Shown here piece after piece: positions 1-10,825 of a stretch of 64,000 nucleotides of DNA. Where the stretch lies: NCBI RefSeq assembly GCF_036324505.1, contig NC_086368.1:25286878-25350877 (forward strand), given 5' to 3'. Numbering within the stretch: position 1 is the first letter of the stretch; the number at the start of each line of letters is the position of its first letter. The translations under genes and the position numbers were made by a program. This DNA is from Eleginops maclovinus (taxonomy: Eukaryota > Chordata > Actinopteri > Perciformes > Eleginopidae). The notes beneath the pieces are model-generated. The model was not told the DNA's origin and did no database searches. It was given only the letters and a program-made list of their open reading frames with translations.

Positions 1-429
1 CAGGAGACTGAATGCTTATTGAGCCTCCATCACTTCAAAGAATTGATTTCACAGCATTTATTCCACCTGCTAAGGGGTTGCAGGGATTTAAGACCAAGGA
101 AGTTAGGGGTGGATATTTCTGTTGACTCGGGTCCTTCTTTAGTGATTGCATGATTATCTTGTTGAACAACATCTCTTCAGTGCAAACCCTTTTGAACCTG
201 TCACTGTATAAACCCTAATTTAGCCTCTTAGCAGCTATGGTTATTGTAAATGTAGTCACTACAGTTTGTTGCTGTTATTTGATACCGTTCAATCTGTAAA
301 AAGTGAGACTGCAATGATTACCTGCGGCGCTGTGCAGCAGCTACTAACTACATTTCGTGTTCATATTGTGACTGTCGACACAAACATGGCCCCATCTAAT
401 TCATTAGTCACTCATTCGTCTGTCTGCAG
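1..429 (+). other. top1 intron (partial)
   Basis: Sequence upstream of the first visible top1 exon, ending in the acceptor CTGCAG at 424-429. No exon, RNA gene or repeat that I recognise. Confidence 0.7.
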
Positions 430-3400
430 GGCGAGAAGGACTGGCAGAAGTATGAGACGGCTCGCAGACTGAAGAAATGTGTGGAACGCCTTCGAACCCA
501 GTACCGCGAGGACTGGAAGTCGAAGGAGATGAGGATCAGACAGAGAGCCGTGGCACTCTACTTCATCGACAAGGTGAGCGGCACGACCACTGTTATCATT
601 GTCCGGATGGTTTGTGGCTCTGGGGAGTTCACTGTCCTGTAATTCCTTTTTAACTACTTGAGAGTGGGGCTTAGCAGGTGCTTAAACACTGGCCTGCAGT
701 TGGCTGTAATGCCCTTTTGTTAATCCGGCTGTCCTGATGTGCTCCAGCTGGCCCTGAGAGCGGGTAACGAGAAGGAGGAAGGAGAGACGGCCGACACCGT
801 GGGCTGCTGCTCTCTGAGAGTCGAGCACATCAAACTTTACCCAGAGAACGACGGGCAGGAGTTTGTGGTGGAGTTTGACTTCCTGGGTAAAGACTCCATC
901 CGCTACTACAACAAAGTCCCCGTGGAGAAAAGGGTAAGATCATGTCGTCTTTGAAATAATGGATGTTATGACAGGACCTATCGTGGCTATCAATTGACTT
1001 TACATTTTCAACTATCCAACCGACAGGTTACAATGATAAAAGATCAGAGCCTAAAAATGTGATGGCTCATCAAAATGACTGTCATTATAGATGCGATTAC
1101 CTTATTCAGTTGGAAAACTCCCAATAAATGTGTTTAGCTGAAACAAATAGGGACTTAAAAGTTCAGCAAAACGTTGACTGAATTGCACCCTGCAACTACT
1201 ATCTTTATAGCGTGTGATGCTACATCTTTACTAACTATCTTTGTCTGTATAGGTTACATTTAATTATTACCTTTTTCATTAAAGGACAAAGACATGGTGT
1301 TTTTACTTGTCTTTACTTATGATTTATTCTAACTGTTGTTGCTCAAATGTAATAATTGCAAATGTATTAATACCTAGAATTGCAATTGGTTCTGTTTCAG
1401 CAGAGATGCACGACTTCTATATTTCAGTGACTTAGTTTGTAAACATTTATGGGTGTCCTCCTCTTCTAGGTGTTCAAGAACCTCCAGCTGTTCATGGAGA
1501 ACAAGGAGAAGGATGACGACCTGTTTGATCGCCTGAATGTAAGCAAAACAACGTGTGAAAAGAAACTGTCAGAACTTTGGTTTATACTTTTTATTCTTGG
1601 CAGTTGATTGCATCGAAGAGAAAACGATAACAGGTGTTGTTTGTCTGTAATAACTATCATTTCTTCAATGTTTCCCTCCAGACTTCTGTTTTGAACAAGC
1701 ACCTTCAGGAGTTGATGGACGGACTGACCGCCAAAGTCTTCCGTACCTACAACGCCTCCATCACCCTGCAGCAGCAGCTGACGCAGCTCACCAGCGGTAC
1801 GTCTCCACCTGCCGCCAGTTTCACTAAAGTCCTGCGTGATTCAGTCCCATGTAGAAATGAACAGACATCAGAATCGCTTGTTCGACTGGTTTAATTTTCA
1901 TGTAGGTGTGACAACTGTAATGAACAATTGTGCATAGAGTAAACTCATCATCCTGCTCGTCTCTCTCCAGCTGATGAGAACGTCACGGAAAAGATCCTGT
2001 CCTACAACAGGGCCAACAGGGCCGTGGCCATCCTGTGTAACCATCAGAGGGCTCCACCAAAGACCTTCGAGAAGTCCATGCAGAACCTGCAGGCTAAGGT
2101 TAATAAGCGGGTTTTTTTTTATATCCAATAAGGATTTCCAAACGCTTCAAGTGTGTTGATTGTACTTTAAAAAAAAAAAGGATTTAAGTGTTTTGTTTTT
2201 CTAAGTGTCATTTATGGAGATGTTAATATTGTTTGGCTTGACAGCAAACCAGAGATTAAACATGATCTAGGTCAACAAGTGTCTGAAAATAGTGTAATAT
2301 GCCATGAAATATTTGTATTCTATTCATTAATCAGCAGATCTATCTATTTTGAAGTCCAAAAAAACCACAATGGGGGCATTATGAATTTTTACATTTTCAC
2401 CAATTGTTTTTGAAATGAAGGCCTCTGCAGACAAGATCTCGTCAATATTAGGGTTGAGCTATGTGCCCGTCAGTGTTGCTTAAGACCAACAATCACCAGA
2501 GTTTGTAATGTTTGAGACTTATCCCTGATTCTCTTTAGATCGATGCTAAAAGGGACCAGCTTGCTGATGCCAAGAGAGACCTGAAGAGCTCCAAGGCGGA
2601 CGCTAAAGTACGGAGAGATGAGAAATCCAAAAAGTAAGACTCTAAAATGTTTCTATGGTCAATGGCTTCCTCCCAGCTCCCCCCTGTTCCCCAGTCCTAA
2701 CCTGTGTCGGTGCTCTGCAGGTCTGTGGAGGCCAAGAAGAAGGCTCTGGAGCGGATAGAGGATCAGCTGATGAAGCTGGAGGTGCAGGCGACCGACCGCG
2801 AGGAGAACAAGCAGATTGCTCTCGGCACTTCCAAGCTCAACTATCTGGACCCTCGCATCTCCGTGGCTTGGTAAGAAAATGTTTTTTAAAGGTTCCATAT
2901 CATGCTTTTTGGAGTGTTCCCTTCCTCTAGTTTGTTCTATAGGTTTTTTGTTCACATAAATGGTCTGCAAAGGCTTAAAAAAAAAAGCTCCCTGGCGCAG
3001 ACTGGGCTCTGGTTTCAGACAGAGGGTGAAAAGAGTTGCTGCAGCACAGGCAGTATGAGGGCAATAAAGAGCTTTTTGGACATTAAAGCATGGAGACATG
3101 TCCCAGTAGAGGCACTAAATACAAATCTCTAGCTGTATGTCATCTTAAAGATGATTTCTGACTAGTTTAGCCTTTGATAGACTGACACATTTGAAAAGGG
3201 GAGATGGTCACAACACACTAGGCTGTCGGGTTAGGGACCAGAGGCTGGATTTAACCCCATGTCTGCCGTAGCATGAACTGAGCCCCAGCACAATGACCCA
3301 GAATGTATATCGTTTGAAATAATAGACCCTACTCGCCTTACCCGGTGCCTAAATAATAAACCTTGCCCTTTGTCTCCCAGGTGTAAGAAGTGGGACATTC

Positions 3401-3483
3401 CCGTGGAGAAGATCTACAACAAAACCCAGCGCGAGAAGTTTGCTTGGGCCATCGACATGGCAGAAGCCGACTACGAATTTTAA
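430..3483 (+). CDS. top1: DNA topoisomerase I, C-terminal part (eight exons, 5' end outside window)
   Basis: Type IB topoisomerase that nicks and reseals one DNA strand to relax supercoils in the nucleus. Exons read by splice sites and frame: 430-573, 748-933, 1470-1538, 1682-1796, 1971-2098, 2539-2633, 2721-2870, 3381-3483; they join in phase into 329 residues ending in EADYEF, matching the last 329 residues of the 765-residue human enzyme. All five active-site residues are visible: Arg of LALRAGNEK (human R488), Lys of FLGKDS (K532), Arg of KVFRTYN (R590), His of CNHQRAPP (H632) and the nucleophile Tyr of [10 protein letters not shown] (Y723; codon 2842-2844). The Lys/Glu/Asp-rich linker coiled coil is encoded by 2539-2800. 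The N-terminal and first core exons lie upstream of base 1. The gene appears intact. Which teleost top1 duplicate this is cannot be decided here. Confidence 0.97.
2885..3150 (+). repeat. Dispersed non-coding repeat ('GGTCTGCAAAGG' family) in top1 intron
   Basis: The intron after the catalytic-tyrosine exon contains CATATCATGCTTTTTGGAGT, then CATAAATGGTCTGCAAAGGC, then a GCAC/GCAG-rich stretch. Related copies lie at about 5035-5235 (attached to a top1 exon relic) and at about 29545-29690 (AGGCCCTATTATGCTTT ... GTAAATGGTCTGCAAAGG). I recognise it as a common fish interspersed repeat but cannot name the family from memory. Confidence 0.65.
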
Positions 3484-4765
3484 ACTCCGTTTTAAAATGT
3501 GGTTTTATCTATGACACACTCGTTTTTTTTATCGGATACTTGTTTTTTAGCTTAACCGAACTTCGCTCGATGGCCAGACCCCGATCAGGAATTCCAGACA
3601 GTGTGAGCAGAGAAAGCAGCGATGGAGGAAGAGGCCATCATGACATGGCAGAAGGGGGTTGTGGGTAGTCTTTAAAGTCTGATCTGAGATCAGGCATCAA
3701 GGCTGAACTATACCCTCGCCCGAGCATCAAGGCTGTAGTCCCCGTAAGTGGAAGACCTTTTTACCTTCTTGTCTCTCTCCGTGTGCGGGGACAAAACCTG
3801 ACGATGCCTGAACTCTGTGGTCCTATAGCTACTGTATTCAGCAAAAAACAAAAAAAGGCTTTGTATGATTTAATTTTCTGTTCACTTGCTTTGTATTTTA
3901 GCCCTCCCATGTATTATTAATGAATTCTATATTTTGATAGACAAAGTTAAATCAAATGAATTCCTTAACTACACCCACGCGCCTTTCAAGGAAATGGAAA
4001 TGTGAGCTTGACTTTTGAATTGTGTGTGTGTGCATGAGTGTGTTTGTGTGTGTGCGTGTGTGTGTGCGTGTGTGTGTGTGTGTGTGTATGAGGGGCTTGG
4101 CCATGGATTTGTTTGGGTGAATATTTTAAACTGGACTATGTTGTTGTTTAGCATGACAGAGGATGTCTGGGCAGGCAGAGGGGAGGAAATACTGCAACCA
4201 TGTCAATATTTACTTAAGCAAGCAGAATGTGAATATTTAGTTTTACCACCTCCATCAGGGACTTGTTTTTCAGTGTAAATGTGAACCAATCATTTGTACG
4301 CATCCTCTGAATCTATCTGCAGCGCTCTGTCTACATCTGATTTAACTTAATTTAACAATCCAAGATTTCTTAAACAAACGCCCGCATCTGTTACTTGAAG
4401 ATAATGCTATGATAATGTATTTAAAGTCATTTGAAATGGAAAGTGTTTTTCTTCTCAGAAAAGGGTATGTGAGGGATATCAACTTTGCCAAAAAAAAAAG
4501 AAAAATCACCAATCTGTTACAACTTTAGGCAGGTTTTTTTTTTGTAATTGTGTAAAGATTGAGGATGAAATAATGATGTAACATTTAATGTGAATTATCA
4601 GTTCATTTTATTCCACTTTTATGATAGGAAATTTGATGTATGTAGCTGTAAAGTCAGAACATCCTATTCCTGTTTTACCTTTTCGTCATAGCCTTTGATC
4701 ATGTTTTATTTGAGTTTTATGCTCATTGTAGGTTGAAAAATGAATAAAATCCTACACTTAAATAC
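3484..4765 (+). other. top1: top1 3' untranslated region with polyA signal
   Basis: No open frame follows the stop at 3481-3483. A canonical AATAAA lies at 4743-4748, preceded by AT-rich sequence, so the mRNA probably ends near 4765, giving a 3'UTR of about 1.28 kb. A GT-rich microsatellite lies inside at 4021-4087. Confidence 0.7.
4021..4087 (+). repeat. (GT)n microsatellite, interrupted
   Basis: Alternating TG with occasional GC and GA interruptions, inside the top1 3'UTR. Confidence 0.9.
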
Positions 4766-4935
4766 ACCATGTACTTGTGATTTATTTACATTTAGATTTA
4801 TTTGAAGTCTGTACATTTTAAAGGACGTGAATTCTCAAGCGTTTCCCCCCCCACACAAACACATTTTTATTCTGCTTCTTTTTGTTTTAGGAATTTTCCC
4901 TTTCCTGTAGAGTGTTGTGTAGGTTTGTTTAGGCC

Positions 4936-5235
4936 ACCAACCGCAAAGATGACGAGCAGATTTCTCTCGGTACTTCCAAGCTCTAGTAGCTGGACCTTAG
5001 CATCTCTGGGGCTTGAGAGGTAATCCTGAAAAGATTTAAGTGAGGCCCTTTCATTCTGTTGGAGTTTTCCCTCTCTGTCCTGTGCGCATAGGGTTGTTTA
5101 TGGTCTGCAAAGGCTAAAAAAGGCGGCACATGCAGTATGAGGAAAAATAAAGCTCTCTTTGAACATTAAGACATGTAAAAAGGACGCCATAGAGGCACAA
5201 CATACGAAACTGAAACGAGCCGCTATGTCCTCTTT
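4936..5235 (+). pseudogene. Relic copy of the top1 catalytic-tyrosine exon plus following intron
   Basis: Bases 4936-5017 resemble top1 exon 2788-2870: ACCGC..GATGACGAGCAGAT, then TCTCTCGGTACTTCCAAGCTC against the functional GCTCTCGGCACTTCCAAGCTC, then CTGGACCTTAGCATCTCTGG against CTGGACCCTCGCATCTCCGT. After the exon, GGTAATCC replaces GGTAAGAA, and the intron-like part (TGGTCTGCAAAGGCTAAAAA, then GCAGTATGAGG) follows the real intron to about 5235. The codons aligned to Asn-Tyr (AAC TAT) read TAG TAG at 4984-4989, so it cannot encode an active enzyme. It lies about 170 bases beyond the top1 polyA signal and on the same strand, which suggests a local segmental duplication that has decayed. Confidence 0.8.
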
Positions 5236-5750
5236 AAGATATGCATAAATAACAGTATCAGCCCGTGCAGCGGGTTCAAAGGCAAATTAACAGAACCAAG
5301 AATTCGTGATATCAAATCCTAACAATTAAAATGTTCCTTAAGGATGTATGTATTTAGATGTCTGTGGTTTACATTCCTGTGATAAGTGGGCTTTAAGTCT
5401 GTAACATCTGGCAGGCTTAAAGCACATTACTTGCCCACTTTGTTATATAGTGAAGCTCTGCTCACCATCTGCTTACATACATAAGGCTTTGAGCCCAACA
5501 ATGCAGCTCGCAGACAATAAATAAAGGGTTTTTCGGGCTGTAAACAGTTTAAATATTTCCCTCTGTACTTCAGCTCTCGGCACTGACTGTACTGCAGGCT
5601 GTTCTCCAGCAGGGAGGGCTGTGTGCATTCCTCCAGTGGATTACATGCTACTTGCACAATCACCACTGAATAATTTGACTGCTATCCATGCACGACATAA
5701 TTCATATTCACTCCTGGTGCAAGGTGCTGAAACCAAAATAATGAGTCGTG
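5236..5750. other. Spacer between convergent top1 and zhx3 ends
   Basis: No splice-linked coding sequence or recognisable repeat; short ORFs here show no family resemblance. Confidence 0.5.
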
Positions 5751-5754
5751 ACTG

Positions 5755-7254
5755 CTTGGTGAGTATTCAGTTTATTCTGTAAAGATTCAGAAGTGTAGAA
5801 AGGATGATACAACAGTGCTTTATGATCAGACTATTTCATAAAAGTTTTTTTTTCTTTAAATGATCATAACACCGTAAGTCCAGATTTCATGTATCTCAAA
5901 CCAAAATAAATTTGTAACATTCGACACAAGTGCATACACTGCTGGTAGGAGATCGACCTCCAATTTCACTTTGGATGGTATAGCACCGTTCTTAGCTATT
6001 AGCAGCTTGACAAAGATGCAGCTTTATAGGATTCATGTAGTGACTGTATGTTTATATAAACACAAGAAAATTCAGAGGAGAGCAATCCTCATTTGGCTCT
6101 CTAGCTAGCACAATATCTCACTCTGTCAGTGTCTAGGGATCAAATTGATAATTTTGCTTTAAACAACATTTCGCCAGTAACAATATTTGATACAATTACA
6201 GCTTAAAGTTAAACATCTCCAAGTGTACAGAAAGCAGCACAAGATTCTTTTCACAGATATAGACAAACAGTGACCATTGATGCACTGGCATATTTTTTTG
6301 TCTTTTTTTTTTTAGTTTTCAGGACAGCACGATAGCTGGAAAGCAAGTTTATGGACAGACAGGTCATATAAACACATGGACAGAGCTGAGTAAGGCAACG
6401 TTAGCGTGGCAGGCTTCTCTCTGTTCAGTTTGCAGGGCAGTGTCGTGTATTGATCTCCGGCGAGCGCTCAATACCTTTGCTGAGGGGCAGTGTGATTTTT
6501 AGCATTGCTGTCTTCATTAGTGCATTGTATATAGTCTCTTGCGTGTAGCTGTACTGCAAAGTGATCACTAACATTTATACAGATCTAAATAAACCATGTT
6601 TGATTGCATCTGGACTTACAGTGACTATAGAAGAGTAAATAGAATTGAAAAACCAAATAACGGAAAAAGTAAAATTCAAGGCAGTGCTGAAGTACTGGTT
6701 GCTAAAAAAGTAAAAAATATCACAAAGCCAACAATAACATTTCCTTGACACATCTTTTTTGTTTGTCCAGTCAGTACAAACCCTCTTTAGTGCAGTTTCA
6801 ATCATATATATATAATTCTCCCTCTGACCCCAACACAATATCTCGCGGCCCTATCCTATCTTCGCTCATTCAAGTCAGTTTTCCAGTCAGTGTGCGTCTT
6901 TTCTCGTTCTTTTCTTTGATCCCTCGTACTGACCTCATTGTGCACCCTCCCCACACAACCACAAAGAAGCATGAAAGGCTTAAACATCACAGGACTCAAA
7001 GGTGAGAAGTTCTTTCTTTTGACGATGGCAGGAAGTGATGGCAGATGGAAGAGGAGGAGGAGGAGGAGGAGGAGGAAGAGGAGGAGGAGGAGGGGGGGTT
7101 GGGGGGTTGGGGGGTATTCACAGTTACAGTCAGAGTCCATCGGTCCAGCTACAATCACATCTGCTGTCATTATGAACACTCTTATTTAGACCTCGTCCAG
7201 GGAAGCGAGCCTTTAAAAACCTCACGTTCCTCTGGCGAAATCGGGCCGGCTTCA
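5755..7254 (-). other. zhx3: Probable zhx3 3' untranslated region
   Basis: Lies 3' of the zhx3 stop codon on the minus strand and has no sustained coding. TTTATT at 5771-5776 on the plus strand is AATAAA on the gene strand and would end the mRNA near 5755, giving about 1.5 kb. A purine-rich GGA tract (7046-7099) reads as (TCC)n in the transcript. The 3' end is inferred only from the signal. Confidence 0.4.
7046..7099 (+). repeat. (GGA)n purine tract
   Basis: About 15 GGA/GAG repeats running into a G8 stretch. It is a homopurine mirror-type tract, read as polypyrimidine in the zhx3 transcript. Confidence 0.9.
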
Positions 7255-10200
7255 TCACACCTCCAGCAGCTCCATCCTCAGGCGATCCCTGTCAGAAACA
7301 CACACACACACACACACACACATATCGTGAGGTCATGATTGTACACTTCCTGTTCGAGCATTGTTAAAGGATGCCTGTGTACGGGTTAAATCGCCTCATG
7401 GAAATCCATCTCACCAAAGACAATTGTCATGATTTATTCACATATATTAGCATGCGCTCTCGATCTATAATTCAGCAGGCCAGACTCCTACTTATCTAAA
7501 AATAGCTTCTTAAACACGGACCTTTGATTGCCTGAAGAAGCAGCTCAGCGTGAGTACCTGTACACTTCTTCTCCTGCCTCCTTTCTACTGTACAGCACCG
7601 AACCACTACAAACAACAAGCTGTCAGGCTTTCATCACTGCATCTGGCTTACATTGTTTTTGTTTACCTTGATTGATAAATGGCAACTAAGGCTGTGAATT
7701 ATCAGAAGGCGCTGTGAGCGAGAATCTTACCTGAGTGGCTTTTTTCACATGTTTGAGCATTATGATAGACTGAGATGGAAGAAGTACTAGGTAAAAGCAG
7801 AACTACGTAAGAGCAGGATCACTCTGTTACAAGCCCTGCATTCAAAATCCTACCTAAGTAAAAGTAGTAGTGGGGTAGAAGTAGAAAGTAGCAAAAATAG
7901 AAATACTGAAGTCCCTCGAATTTGAAAGTGAAATACTAGGGAGAATCTACTGAGTCACTGATGACGGGCGTACCTGGCCTGATTGGCATCACTCTGGTTG
8001 ATGAGTGACTGAGTGGCCTCTGGTTGCTGGTGGTCCTCGGCTCTCTCTGACCAGGGGTCCTGCAGGACTCCCGGCTGCACTGCCTCCTCAGCTAGGCCGC
8101 GATCCACGCTCCCCTCGGAACCCATCAGACCGAGCAGCGGAGAGAATGAATCCTGCCACACGACCCGCGAGTTCAGTCCTGCCTCTCCTTCAAGGTGCTT
8201 GTTCACGTCGAGCTCAACAAGTTTCTTTTTGGCCGCTGGAGCGTCCTTCTGTGACTCGTCTTCGGCGTCTCCGTGGCTCCTCACTTCCTCTGTCACTGCC
8301 GGTGGTCGTTGGTAGGTATCGAGCCACTTCAGCTGCCCGTTCTTGTGGCTGTAACGGCTGTCGCTGAACCAGCGCACCACCTCCGACTTGGGAAGGCCCG
8401 TCTGGCCGCTCAACTCCTCGTACTGCTGACTGCTGGGCCAGCGCGTGTTGGAGAAAACCTGGCGGAGGATCTGCAGCTGCTGGGGGTTCTTGTTGGCCCA
8501 GGGTGGTGAGAAAGACGGCACCTCGGCTATCTCCGACTTATGATCAGGATGTGCGATATCAGCTGTAGTATCGGGTTCGTTCATCTTCAGCCTCTTGAGG
8601 TTGATCTTGATGGGATTGATCTTCAGCTCTGGGCCGCTCCTGTCTCCAACATACGGGTCCTCCTCGTTGATTAGCTGCTGTAGGATTGACATGCCTTTAA
8701 TGGGAAAGTCCTTGTTGCCTTTACCCTCGTCTAAAACAGATGATTTCGCAATGACAGAAGTGCTGGTGCTTTCAGTTGGGGATTTGCTGGCATGGTTCAG
8801 GTTAGGGACGCTGTCGTTACAGGGAGCACTGGGGTGTTCATTGATAATACTGCTGTTGTTGGACTTGGTCTGGTTGATGCGCTCGTCGTCAGGGTACCGC
8901 GGCGCTCGACTGCTCTCGTGGACTGATGGTGCCGCTGTTGTGATTGTTACAGGTGATGTTGGATTTGCTGGTGTTGTTGATGATCACTTGACTCTTGGGG
9001 CCGTTTGAACCTTCCGATCTGATTGGCGAACTGCTTTGGACGTTTGCTCTCCCGTTGGAGACGGCAACACGGTGCTCATCATTATTGCTCATGGTGGTAG
9101 AGCCAGTGGAGATGCTGTTTCTTGGGCTGCTGTTCTGCACCGGTTTCCTGTTGACAGTCTCGACTCCATTACTGCTGCTGGAATAGCTGCTGATGCTGCT
9201 GCTGCTACTGCAACTACTGCTGCTACTGCTGCTTCGACTGCTGCTGGTGCTACTGACACACACGCTGCTTCCAGCCATATCCAGGCTCAGGCCATTGCTC
9301 TTGTGTGGCTCCACAGTGGGTTGAATACTCTTGGTCAGTACCTGCGTTGTTCTGACGACAGATGGGAACCTCGGGGGGACAATCGGAGTAGAGTACGAGA
9401 CCCTGGTGACATTGGGGTTGGTTGACATGCTTGTTTGTGAGGCTCCGACCGGCCTGGTTCTCATACCACCAAAGGGAAGTTTGGCCATCTGAAAGTTTGG
9501 TCCTTTTGAGCCTCCGTGGACAGTGTGGTGGGTTACGATGTGATTGACGTGCCGTTGTGCAGCAGGTTGCTTTTGCGGCGCCCCACCCTGGAACACCGTG
9601 TTGAACATCTTCCTCCTGGCCTCGTCGATCTCTTCCGGAGACCAGCTTATGCCCTGCTTGAGCCTTTGGGCGGTGAACCACAGTTTGATCTGCTCCTCTG
9701 GGAACTCTGAGACCACCGTCAGGTAGCAGAGTTCGGCTTTGGTCGGGTAGGGGAATTTGCCAAAGGATGTTTTGAGAAAGCTGCTGGTGTCCATGGCGGC
9801 ATCGTAGGTGGGGATACTGCTGAGGGGGATCATCACCTTTGGAAGGTCTTTATTGGAATCAGAGGAGGGGGAGGAGTAAAGGGAGGGAGTGTGCTGGTGA
9901 AAGACTTGGTTGGACACTGTCGTCTTCATCACGTGAGCGACAGTTGTCCTCGGCATAGCTGGGGCGGCAGAAAGACTGAGAGCCCCGTTTTGGATTTCAG
10001 GCACATTTGTCAGCACGCTGGGGTCTACATCCTTTCCAGTGTCTATCTTGCGTACCTCCACGGTGTGAGAAACCACTATCTTTTTGTGCTCCCCCTTGGC
10101 TTTCATCAGCTTTGCAATTGGTGTTTTTGTGAGGGAGATCGAGCATTCTCTGTAGTCTTCTCCGCTCTCTGTGAAGAGGGTCTGCTCCACTGTTGTGACT

Positions 10201-10634
10201 CCATCCCTCTTGTTGACAGTTAGGGAGGCAGTGACCAAGCCCTCCATTATCTTAGGGTGGGCGGTAGCATTATGGAGTGCCAGAGCCTCAAAGCGGACCA
10301 CTGACACCTCACAGTTCAGGCAGTAGAAAGTGGGCTGAGCCCTGAAGTCTAAGTGGCAGTTGTGCATGTGATCCAAAAAGTAGTTTAGATCTCTGGACTC
10401 AAAACGGCACTTTGGACAGCTGTATGCACCACCTTTCTGCATGTCGCTGCCACTGTCGGATTTGGAGGAGCTGTGAGAGAAATGGCCAGACTTTTCTCCA
10501 GAGATGCTGAGTATGCTGTCTTCTGGGATGGTTGGTAGCAGTTCTGGTAGTGATCCCAGTATGATTTCCTCACGAACATGTTTAGATTTGGATGGTATCA
10601 TGCATGGTACTGTGGATTTCCTCTTGCTGGCCAT
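7255..10634 (-). CDS. zhx3: Zinc fingers and homeoboxes 3-like protein, with one frame break
   Basis: Nuclear transcriptional repressor of the ZHX family. The main exon runs 10825 to 7974; ATG at 10634-10632 gives MASKRKSTVPCMIP, close to human ZHX3. Two C2H2 fingers follow: C73/C76/H89/H94 and C105/C108/H121/H126. Homeodomain 1 is about residues 275-335 (WFTAQRLKQGISWSPEE) and a Ser-rich stretch near 465-500. This frame ends at 8889. A second frame, open from 8983, continues with coding-like codons through NPIKINLKRLK and a homeodomain matching ZHX3 HD4 (WFSDSRYSHKNGQLKW) to the donor at 7974. The last exon 7288-7255 joins in phase and ends RLRMELLEV. A one-base offset near 8890-8930 separates the frames, so this is either a sequence error, a true frameshift or an unseen small intron. 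If bridged, the protein would be about 897 residues (human 956). HD2, HD3 and a clear HD5 are missing. Confidence 0.85.
7298..7322 (-). repeat. (TG)n tract abutting the zhx3 terminal-exon splice acceptor
   Basis: (AC)12.5 on the plus strand is (TG)n in the zhx3 pre-mRNA, ending nine bases before the acceptor AG (7290-7289). It occupies the place of the polypyrimidine tract. Confidence 0.9.
7767..7945 (+). repeat. hAT-like non-autonomous element fragment
   Basis: GAGATGGAAGAAGTACT, CTCTGTTACAAG, CCTGCATTCAAAA and AAAGTAGTAGTGGGGTAGAAGTA are the order of motifs seen in longer copies at 22345-22780 and 57426-57925. Confidence 0.7.
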
Positions 10635-10825
10635 GGTGCAGCGCTGTGTTGATGGGAGAGGGAGTGATAGCTTGTCCGGTGTGATGAGAACAGAGGGCGG
10701 GTGGAGAGTGGAGAGGGTTTAATGGAGTTTAGTGTCATGGACCAGCCACTATGATATCACAGTGTTGCTTCATGCCCTCTGCAGGACTCCTGTCACATGG
10801 ACAAGTTTAACAGCTCCCAGGGAAC
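10635..10825 (-). other. zhx3: zhx3 5'UTR part of main exon, with upstream splice acceptor
   Basis: On the minus strand a pyrimidine-rich run followed by TCTCACAG ends at 10826, a strong acceptor. The 191 bases before the ATG contain no good donor, so the main coding exon probably begins at 10825 and at least one non-coding exon lies further upstream. Confidence 0.65.

Larger units (their letters stand above)
7289..7973 (-). other. zhx3: zhx3 last intron
   Basis: Donor CCAG|GTACGC at 7973-7972 and acceptor CTGACAG at 7295-7289 on the minus strand; both flanking exons are phase-compatible. It contains a hAT-like fragment (7767-7945) and the TG tract. Confidence 0.65.

Noticed and set aside
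2659..3099. 146-codon minus-strand ORF
   Set aside because: Overlaps a top1 exon and intron in antisense and resembles no protein family.
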